From positions 3,242,708-3,306,707 of the forward strand of contig NW_006763131.1 in the NCBI RefSeq assembly GCF_000264905.1: a stretch of DNA of 64,000 nucleotides, given 5' to 3'. This stretch comes from Stereum hirsutum FP-91666 SS1. Its lineage: Eukaryota > Basidiomycota > Agaricomycetes > Russulales > Stereaceae. Both the position numbers and the translations under genes were made by a program. The notes below the pieces were generated by a model that saw only the letters and a list, made by a program, of their open reading frames with translations, was not told the origin of the DNA and did not search any database. Positions 23,311 to 34,571 of this stretch are shown here, one piece after another; positions within the stretch are counted from its first letter, which is position 1, and each line of letters starts with the position of its first letter.

Positions 23311-26300
23311 TCAAAGTCCTAAGTTCAAACCAGACATGGCCGGCGCGAGATCCCCACTGAAGAAATCGTCTTTCCACTCGAAATCTGACAACGTCGTCCA
23401 CTCGGCCTGTACCACGAAGTAAGCACTTCTTTTCCACTGAGAAAGCCGAGAAACGCTACTTACTCCTAGAGTCTCAAAATCCTTCTTATCCTCCTTTCCT
23501 TCGTACTCTAAACGTCCTCTCAACACTACAAACCTCCGATAGTTCTTCATGATGCTCGGCTGCACCTGCATCGATGACAACGAGGACAGGACCTCCTCCT
23601 TTACTGCAAAGGGCCACTTCTCTTCGTCGATGTTTTCATATTCCTTCATGAAGTTGCGCAAGCAAAACTGGAGAATACCGCGCTCATCCATGGCAAAAAG
23701 GCGAAGCTGAGAGGAGGCCCAATCGGTGATGCCCTTGGCGTCATTTGGAAGGAAAGGTGGCTGCGTGAGGAGGGCTAGCTTCCCGTTTTTGATCATCTTG
23801 AATAGATCCTCGTAAATGAATCCTCTGCTACTGAATATCCAAGCCATAGGATAACCATAAGATCAAAAACACGAAGCGAGACGTAAGTAAGGGAATCCTC
23901 ACCTATCCAAGGCGCCAGATGGATCCGACCCGCACGCATCCCGAACCACCATGGCGACCGTGGACGGAAGGATGTAGCAGTCCCACAGAGGATGTGCCTT
24001 CACTTTGTTGATGAACTTGAACATATCCTGCGGGTGGTTGTCTCTGAACACCGCCGGCGTGAACGTCACGATTCCACCTGGGAACGAACAATGAGACAGC
24101 GCGAAAAGGACGATCTTAGAAGGCTTGGACGCACCGAGCGGATATATCTCATGTACTCCCCACCGCTCTGGGCCGACAGTCTCATGCGTCCCGTACGTGA
24201 AGAATTGCACCCAGGGCCACTTCTTCCGCTTCCTCGCCAGATGAGAGAATTTCTGGAAAGCTACTAGAGATCCCACATGCACAAATATGGTCCTCAACTT
24301 GTCATCCTTAAGGTGCACTCTTTGTGCTCCACAGCGTTTGAGGATCGTCTGTAGAGCCCTCGTCTCACTTCCTCTCCACTCCTCTTTAAACTCCGAAGAC
24401 TCTTGTCCAATCATTCCATCGCTCGGCTCAAACACCAACGCGTATTTCCGGTCAGCTTGCGACATGTGCCGGTGGAGCCAATTGGGAAACTGCAAAATAT
24501 GGAGTGCACGGTGGTAGGAGGGATAAAGGCGGAGGCTATGGGAGCGGTCGGAGAGTTTGACGGGATCAGGGTTGGAGAAGACTGAGGGAGCCCTGACAAG
24601 AGAGCGCTCCTCTGCTCTGTACTGCGTCCGAAGAGTCTTCGCCACTTTTCCAGGAACCGCCCATGGATACAAAACTGCGATAAATCCACCAGGCTGTTTG
24701 AGATCTAGAGAAGGTTTGAAAATATCGCAGAGGGCCTCTGAGACGGAAGGAAAGAGGAGAAGCATTCCACATAGTGAACCATCCGCGAGGTATAACGGCG
24801 CGTAAGTTACCTGAGCGAGAGCGCATTGGATCAATCACACAAGGAATTGTAAGAGAAGCAGAAGAACATACCAATTGTCTCGGAGTCATGTACTTTATCA
24901 AGGTTCCGAATGCATCGTGGTCTTTGTTCTCCTTCGGCTCTAGCCTCCCAAGCTGCGATACTTGATTACAGGCAGCCTGGAGCATGGGGAGCTCGGACAT
25001 ATGCAGAAGCTTCATCAGGCGAAGGGAGTCGACCTTCTCTCCCATACAATAAGAGAACCGCAAAGTGTTTGACTGTTTCGGGGGCTCCTCCGAGAGTGTG
25101 CCTTCGAAGAGCTTCTCTGCGCGATCCTTCTCTGTATGCATGAAGACTTCGCCGGTCCATTTAAACTTCTTTGGAATGCTGTGGACAATAGTTTTCAGCA
25201 ATGACGGCAGATCAGGCGAAAGGAAGAGGTAATGACCGGTATGGACCACTGGCATTCGCAGAGGGTAACGGGTATGAGGGAACCTTATCTGCACTGGTAT
25301 CCACGCCATCGCTGCGAATGGGGGAGATGAGGGTCATGCGAACTCAAATTAGGATTGTACGTTGACCCACATAAGCGGTTCGCTGTTCAGGGTCAATAGT
25401 CAGTGATCCGCATGGGTAGCATAACTAGATGCACTCACTCGTTGATGGGAACGGTCGACAGAAAGTCGTCCACCGCTGTATTCGGCGCAGACGGTCGAAC
25501 GATGCGACTAGATATGAAGGAATGGGACCTTGAGTGACCAAGGAGAGGCGCGGAATGGCGCCGACTGACCTGATCGATGACGGTAGATCCCTTTCCTGGC
25601 TTCGTCCCTCGTTGTCTGATACCTGCATAGGTGAAGGAGATCGCACGAAGGTCGCCCCCGTGGTTTGCACCTGTGCCACAGGGCTAGATGAACCAGCTTG
25701 TGTCACTGACAACCTCGGATCTTGCCGTAGAACAGGAGATGGTGCGACCGGGGTGACTGGCGAGGCCGCAGCTCCAGACATGGACTTATTCTTCTTGAAT
25801 GACAGCTTTGACAGGGAGCCTTGCCCCGAGCCCACAACAGGGGATGCCTTTACTGACTTCATGGCTTTCGGGTTCATCAGAACGTTGGCTTCGGCGAGTC
25901 TTTGTTTGGTCGGCAGAGTGCTTCCCGCCTGAATCTTGTGCGGGTCGGCTTTGGAGTCTTTCCGCACAGTATCTCCTTTCGCGATCACCTTGGCTGCAGC
26001 AGGCTCGTTCGAAAGTTGAGGATTTGCAGGTGCGGGGGGCTGTTTGGCAGGCGAGGTGTCGGTGCCAGAGAATAGCGAGTGAGCTGACTGTGGGCTTGGT
26101 GTTCGTGGGCCGTCGCCTTGAGGCGGCGTCTTTTCATTGGCCCTGGGCTATGTGGTAGATTAGACGGATATGACGCAGATATGAAGATAAACTTACGGAA
26201 ACTGTTGGTATCGCTATTTTCAATCCAGTCTTGGAAGTCGAGCTCGTTGATGGATTTGCCGTGGAACTGGCGGCTGCCTTTTGAGATTTTAGCTGCAGAA

Positions 26301-27833
26301 ACTGTGAGCCACGGCGTCTAAGAATGTAAGTATGAATTCGTGTACGACCTTTAATACCGTAGCTTTCATTTGGGTGATCTCAGCTGAAGGATCTCGGTTC
26401 TTGGTGTGATTGGCCGAATAAGCCTTGATAGGTATCGGTAGGCTCTGAGAGAAACTCACATGGGATGACCCTGCAATGGCACTGTCATGAACTGACGGTT
26501 TTTTCGTCACTTTCGAAACCTTACGGGGCGGCTCGGCATCATTACTCTTTCTCTGAATGACCGAGATTCAGGCATACCACAAGGCCACTAGAAAGATAAC
26601 GACTCACGGTAGAAGGCCCTTCCTTCGTATCCTTCGATATGGCTGAGCTCTTCCGTTTCTGACCCGCAATCTGCTCCTTAGCCTTGCCTTTGCCCTTGTC
26701 CAGTGGTTGTTGAGATAATGGTATATCGTCGTCATCCGACTCTGATTCAGACAGGACCCGTCTCGTAGAGGCTGCACCTGGGGCTTTGGATGATTTGGCA
26801 GGAGGCTTGGTAGTTGGGGTAGTTTGTGGGACGTTAGAGAGCGGCGTCTCGTCAGAGTCTTCGTCGTCCTATAGGAATCAACCCATCGTGATGAGTGATG
26901 GTTAAAAGAACTGCAAAGGGAACAATCACGGTGTTTAGTTCTTCAACAAATTTCTGGACCTTCTTCGTGGCCTCTGTTAACCTCTCCTTTTCTTTCTTAA
27001 GGGGAGGCTGCTTATTATTGGCGGAGACCTAGAGTGTCGTTACCGTGTTAGAGTGTTACCCGAGAAGAGATCTCGAACCCCTTACAGTGATGGCGGAGTG
27101 TTGTTTCTGCTTCCTCTCCTTCTCTTTCTGCTTCTTCTTTTTATCTTTGTTCGACTCATCGATGTGCATCTTGAAGTACTGCCGCTCTTTCTCTACCAAC
27201 CGAAGGTAAAGAGAGAAAAGTGAGTTATACGATCAAACGCAAGTCAATCCCACACAAAAAATGGTCAACGATAACGAACATACTTATCCAAGAGGGTTTC
27301 GCCTCGCATACAGTCCCGACGGGCCAATCACGGTCATCCAGTCCAACATGGTTCCAGAAGCTTTTAAGAAGACGGTCATTATTGTCATGCAGATTCTCCG
27401 AAGGCTCCCAGCTATGGCCGTCGACGATTTAGCATTGGCGTAAGATAAAGTACGGAGCTCCTCATAGTCGACACGTACGTAGCATCTTCTGACCCGTAGC
27501 CATCCCACTGGTCAATTAAAGTGAGATCCTGACTTACTCCAACGCAGTTTCGATAACAGACGATCATCTGCATACCTTCACCTTGTATTGCTGCAGGAAG
27601 ACACTATAAGAGAAGTTAATGCCACAGATTCGTACTCAGAAACTCACCCATTCGCCTCCTTCCACCACTCTGGCTGCAGTGACAACCTCTACAGTTTGCG
27701 GAACCCATTAACGATACTCACGTTTGAGGACTGGGAATGAATGGTGGCGCATACCGACGACAAACACTTCTTCCTCAGACTCTTCCTCTGGTTGCTCCTC
27801 AGCCGGTGTGGGCTGTTGTTTCTTCTTACCCAT
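23311..27833 (-). CDS. Large chromodomain protein, Chp1/TASOR-like
   Basis: A multi-exon gene starting MGKKKQQPTP at 27833. After an acidic N-terminus comes a chromodomain split over several small exons: EEEVFVVEVV, then YKVKWDGYGSEDATWEPSENL, with the aromatic residues that bind methylated lysine. A Lys/Glu-rich helix (KDKKKKQKEKERKQKQ) and a long Ser/Pro/Lys-rich disordered linker follow (about 25430-27100). The C-terminal half (about 23311-25310) is ordered. It contains a SPOC-like start (WTGEVFMHTEKDRAEKL) and a segment GGIVTFTPAVF...HPLWDCYILP resembling the region shared by Chp1 and TASOR. In fission yeast Chp1 is a subunit of the RITS heterochromatin complex; that role here is inference. 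The splice junction between 25310 and 25440 could not be resolved cleanly, and a 57-nt in-frame intron near 23410-23470 is likely. Confidence 0.72.
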
Positions 27834-28346
27834 ATTGATGAGTCGCCCAGTAGTCAAGCTCCGAGATCAAGTGGGTCAGACCGAACCGCGCGATGCGAAG
27901 AGGAATTGACGAAGCAATAATGCTCCTGCAATGCGAACGTGACCGTGCGGGAGCATGAGCGTGTTTTTGGTAATATATTCACACGCATTTGGCACCCGCT
28001 TCAAAATCGATGTTGGAGCTCTTTGGCAAGAGCTCACCGCTGATAGATTATGTTCGACTTAACGAAGCTCCTGTTTTGGATGTTGTGACATCTTAGATGA
28101 AGCTCCTGGAACTTGTATGCTAGATCTTTGGTTAGACAGTTTATACCGCCTTACGCTCATTATGTCGAAGGGTTCATCACTTTCTCACTCATTGGCCATG
28201 CGTCACTGTGTATACGACTTCTGTTCGACGACACACTGGCGAAAGATACAAACGAATTGACGACCCATCCAAAAAGAGTCAAATAACCGCGGCCAACGTA
28301 CACAACAGAATCCAAGCGCTTTCCCTGTCCGCTCATATCAAGAAAC
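27834..28346 (-). other. Interval between SEC18 and the chromodomain gene
   Basis: About 510 bp. It should hold the SEC18 3' end and the chromodomain gene promoter. No gene or clear TATA box is seen. Confidence 0.4.
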
Positions 28347-31300
28347 TTACATCCCGAGCCCCATCAAAGCACTAACCAACCTCTCCGCCACATTCTCCGG
28401 CTCCTGCCTCGCCATCTCGACGACGCTCAACAACTTCTTCACCCCCACCATCATCGTGCCCCGTCCCTGCCCGTCATCACCACCAATGCCCAGGTCCATC
28501 CCACCCTCCTCGCTATCCTGGAATCCAGCCTGCCGGAGCATGCCCACGGCACGAGCGAGATCGTCAGGACGACGGAAGAGCTCGACGGCTTCGAGGACGT
28601 GCTTGAGGGAGGAGAGACGGGTGATCGGTGGGACGCGGATTTCGGAGTCGAAGGAGGCGAGCCCGAGGTCTGTGAGCATGGGTCGGAGGGACGTAGTGGC
28701 GATAACGAGGAGACGGTGGCCCTGGTGATGAAAGAGTAACATTGAGTAAGTAACAATGTGAACAAAGAGAGTTGGAGAGTGTACCTTTGGTGGGCGCTTG
28801 GCCATGAGGACCATGAGTGTCTGGAGGACGGCGTTTGAGAAACGGGGACCGACAGGTGTCCAGTCTAAAGTAAAAACACTTATTAGAGCGGATAATGGTT
28901 AGGACATTGAAATATGTTTACCTAGCAAACGCTCTAGGTTGTCTACAACGACTACACTCATCGGACTCTTCGTACTGTCGGCAAAGACCTTCGATATCGA
29001 CTGGATCTTCTGCGCTTCCGAGAAACCAACCATGTTGTCGGGTGTGATGAGCTTGATGAAGGGGAACTGTGAGGCTTGGGCGATAGTGGCTGCCATTGCC
29101 GTCTTTCCTGTCCCAGGAGGCCCGTGCAGCAGGATGCTGACGAGCGGCGTGCGGCTGGACGTCCGGACTTGCTCGACGAAGAGTTGTCCGCTGTGGAGGA
29201 GTTCCTGAATATCACATAAGAAGATTCAGCATCCAGGTGTCTCGTTCGACAATGCGAAAGCAGCCTACGTTGACGATGGGGTCGTAATGGATGATCCCAT
29301 TCTGAACGACCTGCGCTAGCTCCTCTTCCGAGACACCATACGCCGGATGCACCTCATCCAACGCATTCAGGAAGTCATCCATGTTCACCCTCAAATTCTC
29401 CACATCCTCCGAAATCCCCGCCATAGTCCCCACCTTCACATGCCTATTGAACGCAAAACTCGTCGCGCTCTTCACCAAACCGCCAATCTCCGCCCCCGAA
29501 AAGTTCTTCGTCAGCTGCGCGAGCTCCGAAAGATTGACGTCGTCGTCCATGACGCCGTTCGTGCGCATCTTGGAGGTGTGGATGTTCAGAATCTGGAACC
29601 GGCCGTTTTCGTCGGGGAGGGATATCTCCATGTGAACTTCGAGACGGCCGGGACGGAGGAGGGCCTCGTCGATCATGTCGATACGGTTGGTCATGCCGAT
29701 GATGAGGATGTTGTTCAGTTGGTCGACACCATCCATTTTGGAGAGGATCTGGTTGACGACGGTGTCGCCGACGCCGGTACCGCCGCCAGTGGAGCCACGT
29801 TGTTTGAATATGGCGTCAAGTTCATCGAAGATGATGATGTGGAGACCACTTTCGTCTCCCTTCTCTTTGTACTGCATCGAGATCCCGAGGTCAACATACC
29901 GTTCAGGGAACAGCGAATAAACAACATACCTCCTTCTCGGCATCCACGAAGAGTTTACGGATGTTCTCTTCGGAGGCACCGACGAACTTGTTCAGAATCT
30001 CAGGACCATTGACGATCTTGGGCTCCCGCGCGTTGAGCATCTTTCCGATTTGACGCGCCATCAGCGTCTTACCGGTTCCGGGTGGCCCATGAAGAAGGAT
30101 ACCTGACCGTGGTGGCGAAGTTAGCTCCAGCCCTGGTACAAGAACAGCCAGAGCATACCTTTCACATGCTGGATACCGAGTTTCTCGACGAGTCCTGGAG
30201 GGAACACACGGGATGCGAATGCACGACGGAATATGGCGCTGAACTCGGAGTCAAGACCTCCAATACCCATATCTTCGAACTTGAAGTTCGGAGCAAGAAT
30301 CGCATTTGGTGCAGCCCTGATCCAAATGCGACCATCAGCACACGAAATAAAGCTCAAAATTGAACAACACAAGTCACTCACTTCTTCGCACTCGACTTGA
30401 TCTTAATCGCCGTCGATGGATCCTTCATAAACGTCACATCCGTCCTCTCCATCACAACACCCGCATCCCTAACGCCTGACCCGCCCCTCCCACCCCTCTG
30501 TCCATCCGCCAACTCCACGACAGCACAACTCTTGACAACAGCCCTCAAATTCTGACCATGAAACTCGAAGACCAACACCTCTCCAAGCGCGAACATGACG
30601 CCCGCGAACGCCTTGATGAACGTCCGCGCCATCTCGTCCGCGGAGAACTGTTCTGCGATTTCGAGGCCGCGTTTAAGGAAGCCGACTTCGAGGGCGATGT
30701 CTTGGAGGAAGGCAGGGGAGGAGATAGGTTCGATTGTTACGCTGTCGCCGGAGACGGAGAGACCGATCCATTGGCGTTGAAGAGCGGAGGCACCGATGCA
30801 ACCTGGAGAAATGCGGCCGGTGTTATCGTGTCTATTGGTGATATAAGTGAACAGAGATGGAGTGACGATATGGTTAGTTATAGAGACAGACAGTAGGCCT
30901 ATGAGCACGAAACCCACCTTGTTGTCAGGGGGAATTGGCCCTTGAGCAGGACATGCTCCCCATCGGCGAAATCGTTGGGATGGACAATCAAACGATTGGT
31001 GAGAGCGAGGGCGTCACTCGGACACGATTGCACACCATAGCTAGTAGATTGTATAGTATCAGAAGTTGTGCCGAAGGCGAGGCAAGTTTCTGGAGCTCCA
31101 GCAAACCACCTTGCGTGGGGGCTATCCAGAGTGTCGAGTGAACGCACCTTGCACCAGCATGCGATGGTGGCGGCCTTCGATCCACAGACCGTTTCTCATA
31201 GTCAGAATACTGAGGTTGTACGCGCTGTCCTCCGCGCGGGCCAGAGGGTAGAGACTGTGCAGAGCCATCAGGTAGTCTGGAATAGGGTGAAGTGCCCCTT

Positions 31301-31353
31301 GGTGGTTGGGGCGGCGGGGCACCACCAGAGGTACGACCAAAGAAGCTGCTCAT
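28347..31353 (-). CDS. sec18: SEC18/NSF vesicle-fusion AAA ATPase
   Basis: The hexameric ATPase that, with alpha-SNAP, disassembles SNARE complexes after membrane fusion. Nine exons (31148-31353, 30918-31040, 30382-30831, 30159-30316, 29930-30102, 29269-29871, 28922-29204, 28785-28864, 28347-28721) join in frame to 816 residues. Order: a disordered Pro/Gly-rich N-terminus, the N domain ([33 protein letters not shown]), the D1 AAA domain with Walker [10 protein letters not shown], Walker [11 protein letters not shown] and Arg-finger region [16 protein letters not shown], then D2 with a second HGPPGTGKT and a degenerate Walker [11 protein letters not shown]. That D2 change is the norm in NSF, where D2 mainly serves hexamerisation. 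All parts are intact. It shares a divergent promoter with the TMEM33-like gene. Confidence 0.95.
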
Positions 31354-31838
31354 AATGTTTCTAGTCTAGCAGGTTCTGTGTTCTGTCTAGAGGATATAAT
31401 GAGGAACTATACGTGTTCAGGGTTCAGAGATGGTTCAGAGATGGTAGAGGTCAAGTTCAGGATGCGGGGCGTGGCACTTGTGGCGCCGCGACTGTAACTG
31501 CGATTTACACCGCCACACGCGTACTGAGTCGCTTGCATACGTGTTCTTGCAGGTTCTTGCTATGCTGACTTTGGCTGGCTCGCTTGGGATAGCAAGACTG
31601 CAAGAACATTAGGAACAATACCACAAATAAATATCTATTGTGTTGAAGTCAAGTAATTAAAGCTTGTTGGAGGCTTGGTGTTGAGGCCCGGACTCGCGTG
31701 GCCCGTTCGCGTTACGTCACGCTGACCGCCCGTTCCAGAAAAGCGAGGACACATCAACCTCGCGCTTGCCCTCGTTCTCCTCCACACCCTCTTATCGCCC
31801 TCACCAGCCTCGTCGCTCACCAAACAGCACAGAACAGA
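31354..31838. other. Divergent promoter region of SEC18 and the TMEM33-like gene
   Basis: About 485 bp between two divergent starts. No TATA box is obvious close to either start; AT-rich runs occur near 31610-31660. No coding sequence is supported. Confidence 0.45.
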
Positions 31839-33085
31839 ATGGCTACACCACAGGTATCTCACTTTCACTTGTCAGAAAGTGTTTGGACGTGGTGCTCACT
31901 GGACCATAATTTCATGACAGCACTATGCCTGGGCTGGCGGCCACTTTATCTTGCTCGTCTCCGCCGTTAAATATGTTCTTGCGGCCGCTCTCTTTAGAGG
32001 CCCTTCTAAGTGGTGGTATCAACGTATGCATTCTTCTACCTCGGTTTGGATCGCGTATTGAAGATAGATGTTTGTGCAGTGGCATACACCGGTGCCATCC
32101 TCAGTTATGGTATTGTCTGCTTGTGCGTGCTCCACCCCTGCCATCGTGTTTCTTTGTGATAAAGCTAACGTGTCTATGAATGTTTGAATAGCAAATCTCT
32201 CGGGGTATGTTTTGTGCCTATGGTTCGAGGGAAGTGGTGTAACTCATTGGAATGTAGGTCCCTGCACCCAATGGGACTTGGATTAAACGCGCGCTGGGTG
32301 ACGAAGTCCGTACTCCTGTCCCTCTCTCAGCCACATCAGCGCGTACTTACACTTGTTTACCTCACTCACTCAGAATGTCCAATATCTCGTTCTCGCTGCC
32401 TTCTGGTGGTCCTCCAAACCCATCACTAGTACGTGTTTCTCTTCCCGGCGCCTGTCACGATACCTTTTAGGCCTGGCATGCATGTTACGCGCAGGATACT
32501 GACCGCCACCCTACAACGCAACAGTCACGCTGCTCCCCTTTGCTATTTTCTCACTCTTCCATGCTCTGACGTTCACGAGGACGACCATCATGCCCCAAGT
32601 CCTTCCTCAAGGTGCACCCACCACTCCGAATGGGCCTCCTCAGCCGCATCCCATCGCGCGTAAACTTCAAGTGTGGGTAAAAGGTACGTTTGCAACCCTG
32701 AATCTCTCGTAATTGTCCTCACCAGCTTACCACGCCTACTCTATAATCATGAACCAACTAAACAACAGCGAACTACGACACCGCCATGCGCCTGGTCGCC
32801 TACACCGAAATTGCGATCGTCGCCCGTGTCATCCTCGGCACCATCTTCCTCCAAAACTCCTTCCTCACCCCGATCTTCTACCTCCACTTTGTCCGCATGC
32901 GCTACTTCCAGTCCGCCTTCACCAAGGAAGCCTTCAACCACACTATCGCCGTTATTGAGAACTACATCACCAAGCCCGAGGCGCCGCTCAAGGCGGCCGA
33001 GCCGGTGTGGAATTTGTTGAAGTCGGGTGTGTCGAGGTGGATGGGGTTGCCGGGCGGTGCTGCGCCGCCACCTCCCAGGCGATGA
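31839..33085 (+). CDS. TMEM33/Pom33/Tts1-like ER and nuclear-pore membrane protein
   Basis: A multi-pass membrane protein of the TMEM33 family (yeast Pom33/Per33, fission yeast Tts1), which shapes ER tubules and helps distribute nuclear pores. Eight exons (31839-31853, 31921-32023, 32080-32122, 32192-32204, 32258-32305, 32374-32428, 32525-32683, 32769-33085) close the frame at 250 residues. Exon 4 is only 13 nt. Hydrophobic segments include HFILLVSAVKYVLAAALF, VQYLVLAAFWW, LLPFAIFSLFHALTFTRT and IAIVARVILGTIFLQNSFLT. The conserved block YLHFVRMRYFQSAFTK and an amphipathic C-terminal helix follow, ending in a Pro/Arg tail. Very short exons are compatible with all phases, so the model is firm. 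Confidence 0.88.
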
Positions 33086-33693
33086 GGGCTGGAAAGGGGA
33101 GAGAAGAGGGATGTATGATGAGCAAGAGCGTCGAGTGGTTCTGGCCAAATAGGCCACAAGGGCATCATCCTTCTTCTCCCGTTTTGAGTCGGCCTACACG
33201 CTGCGAGTCGCACTTAGGTGCGTATTGTATGGAATTGATGTGAATGGGAGGGAAAGGGAAGGGAGGGCAGGTTGGGGATGGGTGTTAACTTAGGTGACGT
33301 GACGTATCGTATGGTGTCGAATAACTCGGACAAGCGTCGATTTATTGGTTTTTGTGTCCAATAAAATTTCTTATCCTATTTCTCTTCCATTTTGTTTTGC
33401 ATCTTGGTTGACCGCATCTGCGTGCTCCTCCACGCAGTCTGAGCGTCATCCCGGCGAGGTCCGAGCATTGCAGTTCTGCTTCCGACTTGGTTCCGTCAGA
33501 GCGACTCAACTGGAGCGCGTCCATGACGTCACGCGTAGCGCCTGTACTGACGAGTACAAAACACCCCTCTCCACACCCGCTCTTCATTCTCCTCTCTCTG
33601 ACCCATACCACACCTGCTGCAACACCACCACGGCCTACATACCATATCCATTGCTTTTCATCCAACCAGTTAGTCCAATCAAACCATCCAATA
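33086..33693 (+). other. Intergenic region
   Basis: About 600 bp holding the 3' end of the TMEM33-like gene and the promoter of the small membrane protein gene. The last 150 bp upstream of the ATG are C-rich. No other gene is seen. Confidence 0.4.
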
Positions 33694-34066
33694 ATGACGA
33701 ACAGCATCCCAGGCGCACTCGGAGACTTTGTGTCCTCCCTCTCCGCCATCGCCACCTCCCTCGTGCAATCTATCATCGCGCTCTTCCAGGCGTTCTTGGC
33801 GCTGTTGCAGGATGTGGCGAGCTCGGCGCTGCAGCTTGTGCAGACGTTTGTAACGTTGGGCATAGATCTATTCCAGGGTGTTGCGGGGTTCGTTATGGGT
33901 GAGTATTTCTTGTTTTATCTGGATGCCCTTCGTGGTGAATCGTGGCTGATTGTTGGGCTTTGTAGCGAACTTCTTAGTGATCGCTGTGCTCGGAGGAGGG
34001 TATTATCTGTATACGACGAAGTACCAAGGAGGGCAATCTAGGGGGAACGTGAAGGTGAAGCGGTAG
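33694..34066 (+). CDS. Small single-pass membrane protein, unknown function (101 aa)
   Basis: Two exons (33694-33898 and 33966-34066) give 101 residues. The N-terminal 65 residues form an amphipathic to hydrophobic helix rich in Ala, Leu and Val with little charge (SLVQSIIALFQAFLALLQDV, then LVQTFVTLGIDLFQGVAGFV). A C-terminal transmembrane segment follows (NFLVIAVLGGGYYLY), ending in a short basic tail (KYQGGQ...KVKR). There is no classical signal peptide. The layout suggests a membrane or lipid-surface protein with the basic tail in the cytosol. I do not recognise a named family. The clean intron, C-rich leader and good codon structure support expression. Confidence 0.65.
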
Positions 34067-34571
34067 AGGGTTGTCTGTTCGAACGCCCCTATTGTTGGCT
34101 CTGTTGTGTTACGAGTCTGTTTGTACGGTGAGTAACATCGTTTACCACTTCCATACGAATATTGTACTCATGCTTCCAATGTCTAGATCATAGGCGCATT
34201 CACGATTTCTGGATTGACTCTTGCTTTTTCGGGTGTACGGTATTGATTGTATTGTAGTAGTGCTGCTATTTACGTTGTACCCTATGCCACTATTACTTCG
34301 TCTCGAGAATGCTGCTGTCGGATAAGCGGCGACCAGTAATGGAAGGCTTCCGGATCGTTGAACGTGTAACGCGTCCTCCCGGCCACGTTCTCGTTTCTGC
34401 GCATAACACATCCAAATAGCGCCATCCACGCGCCCCAAACCGGATCGGGACTCGATCTGCACGCAAAAGCCGCGAATTGTGGGTGAACATTCACCGTGAA
34501 TTTGTGGAAGCGCGTGAAGGTTCGCCGCCTGGTCCGCCGCCAGACTAAAGTCACAAAGTTTCACTCGCGAG
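34067..34571. other. Intergenic region
   Basis: About 500 bp between two + strand genes. Nothing beyond UTR/promoter sequence is seen; minus-strand frames here are not protein-like. Confidence 0.4.
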
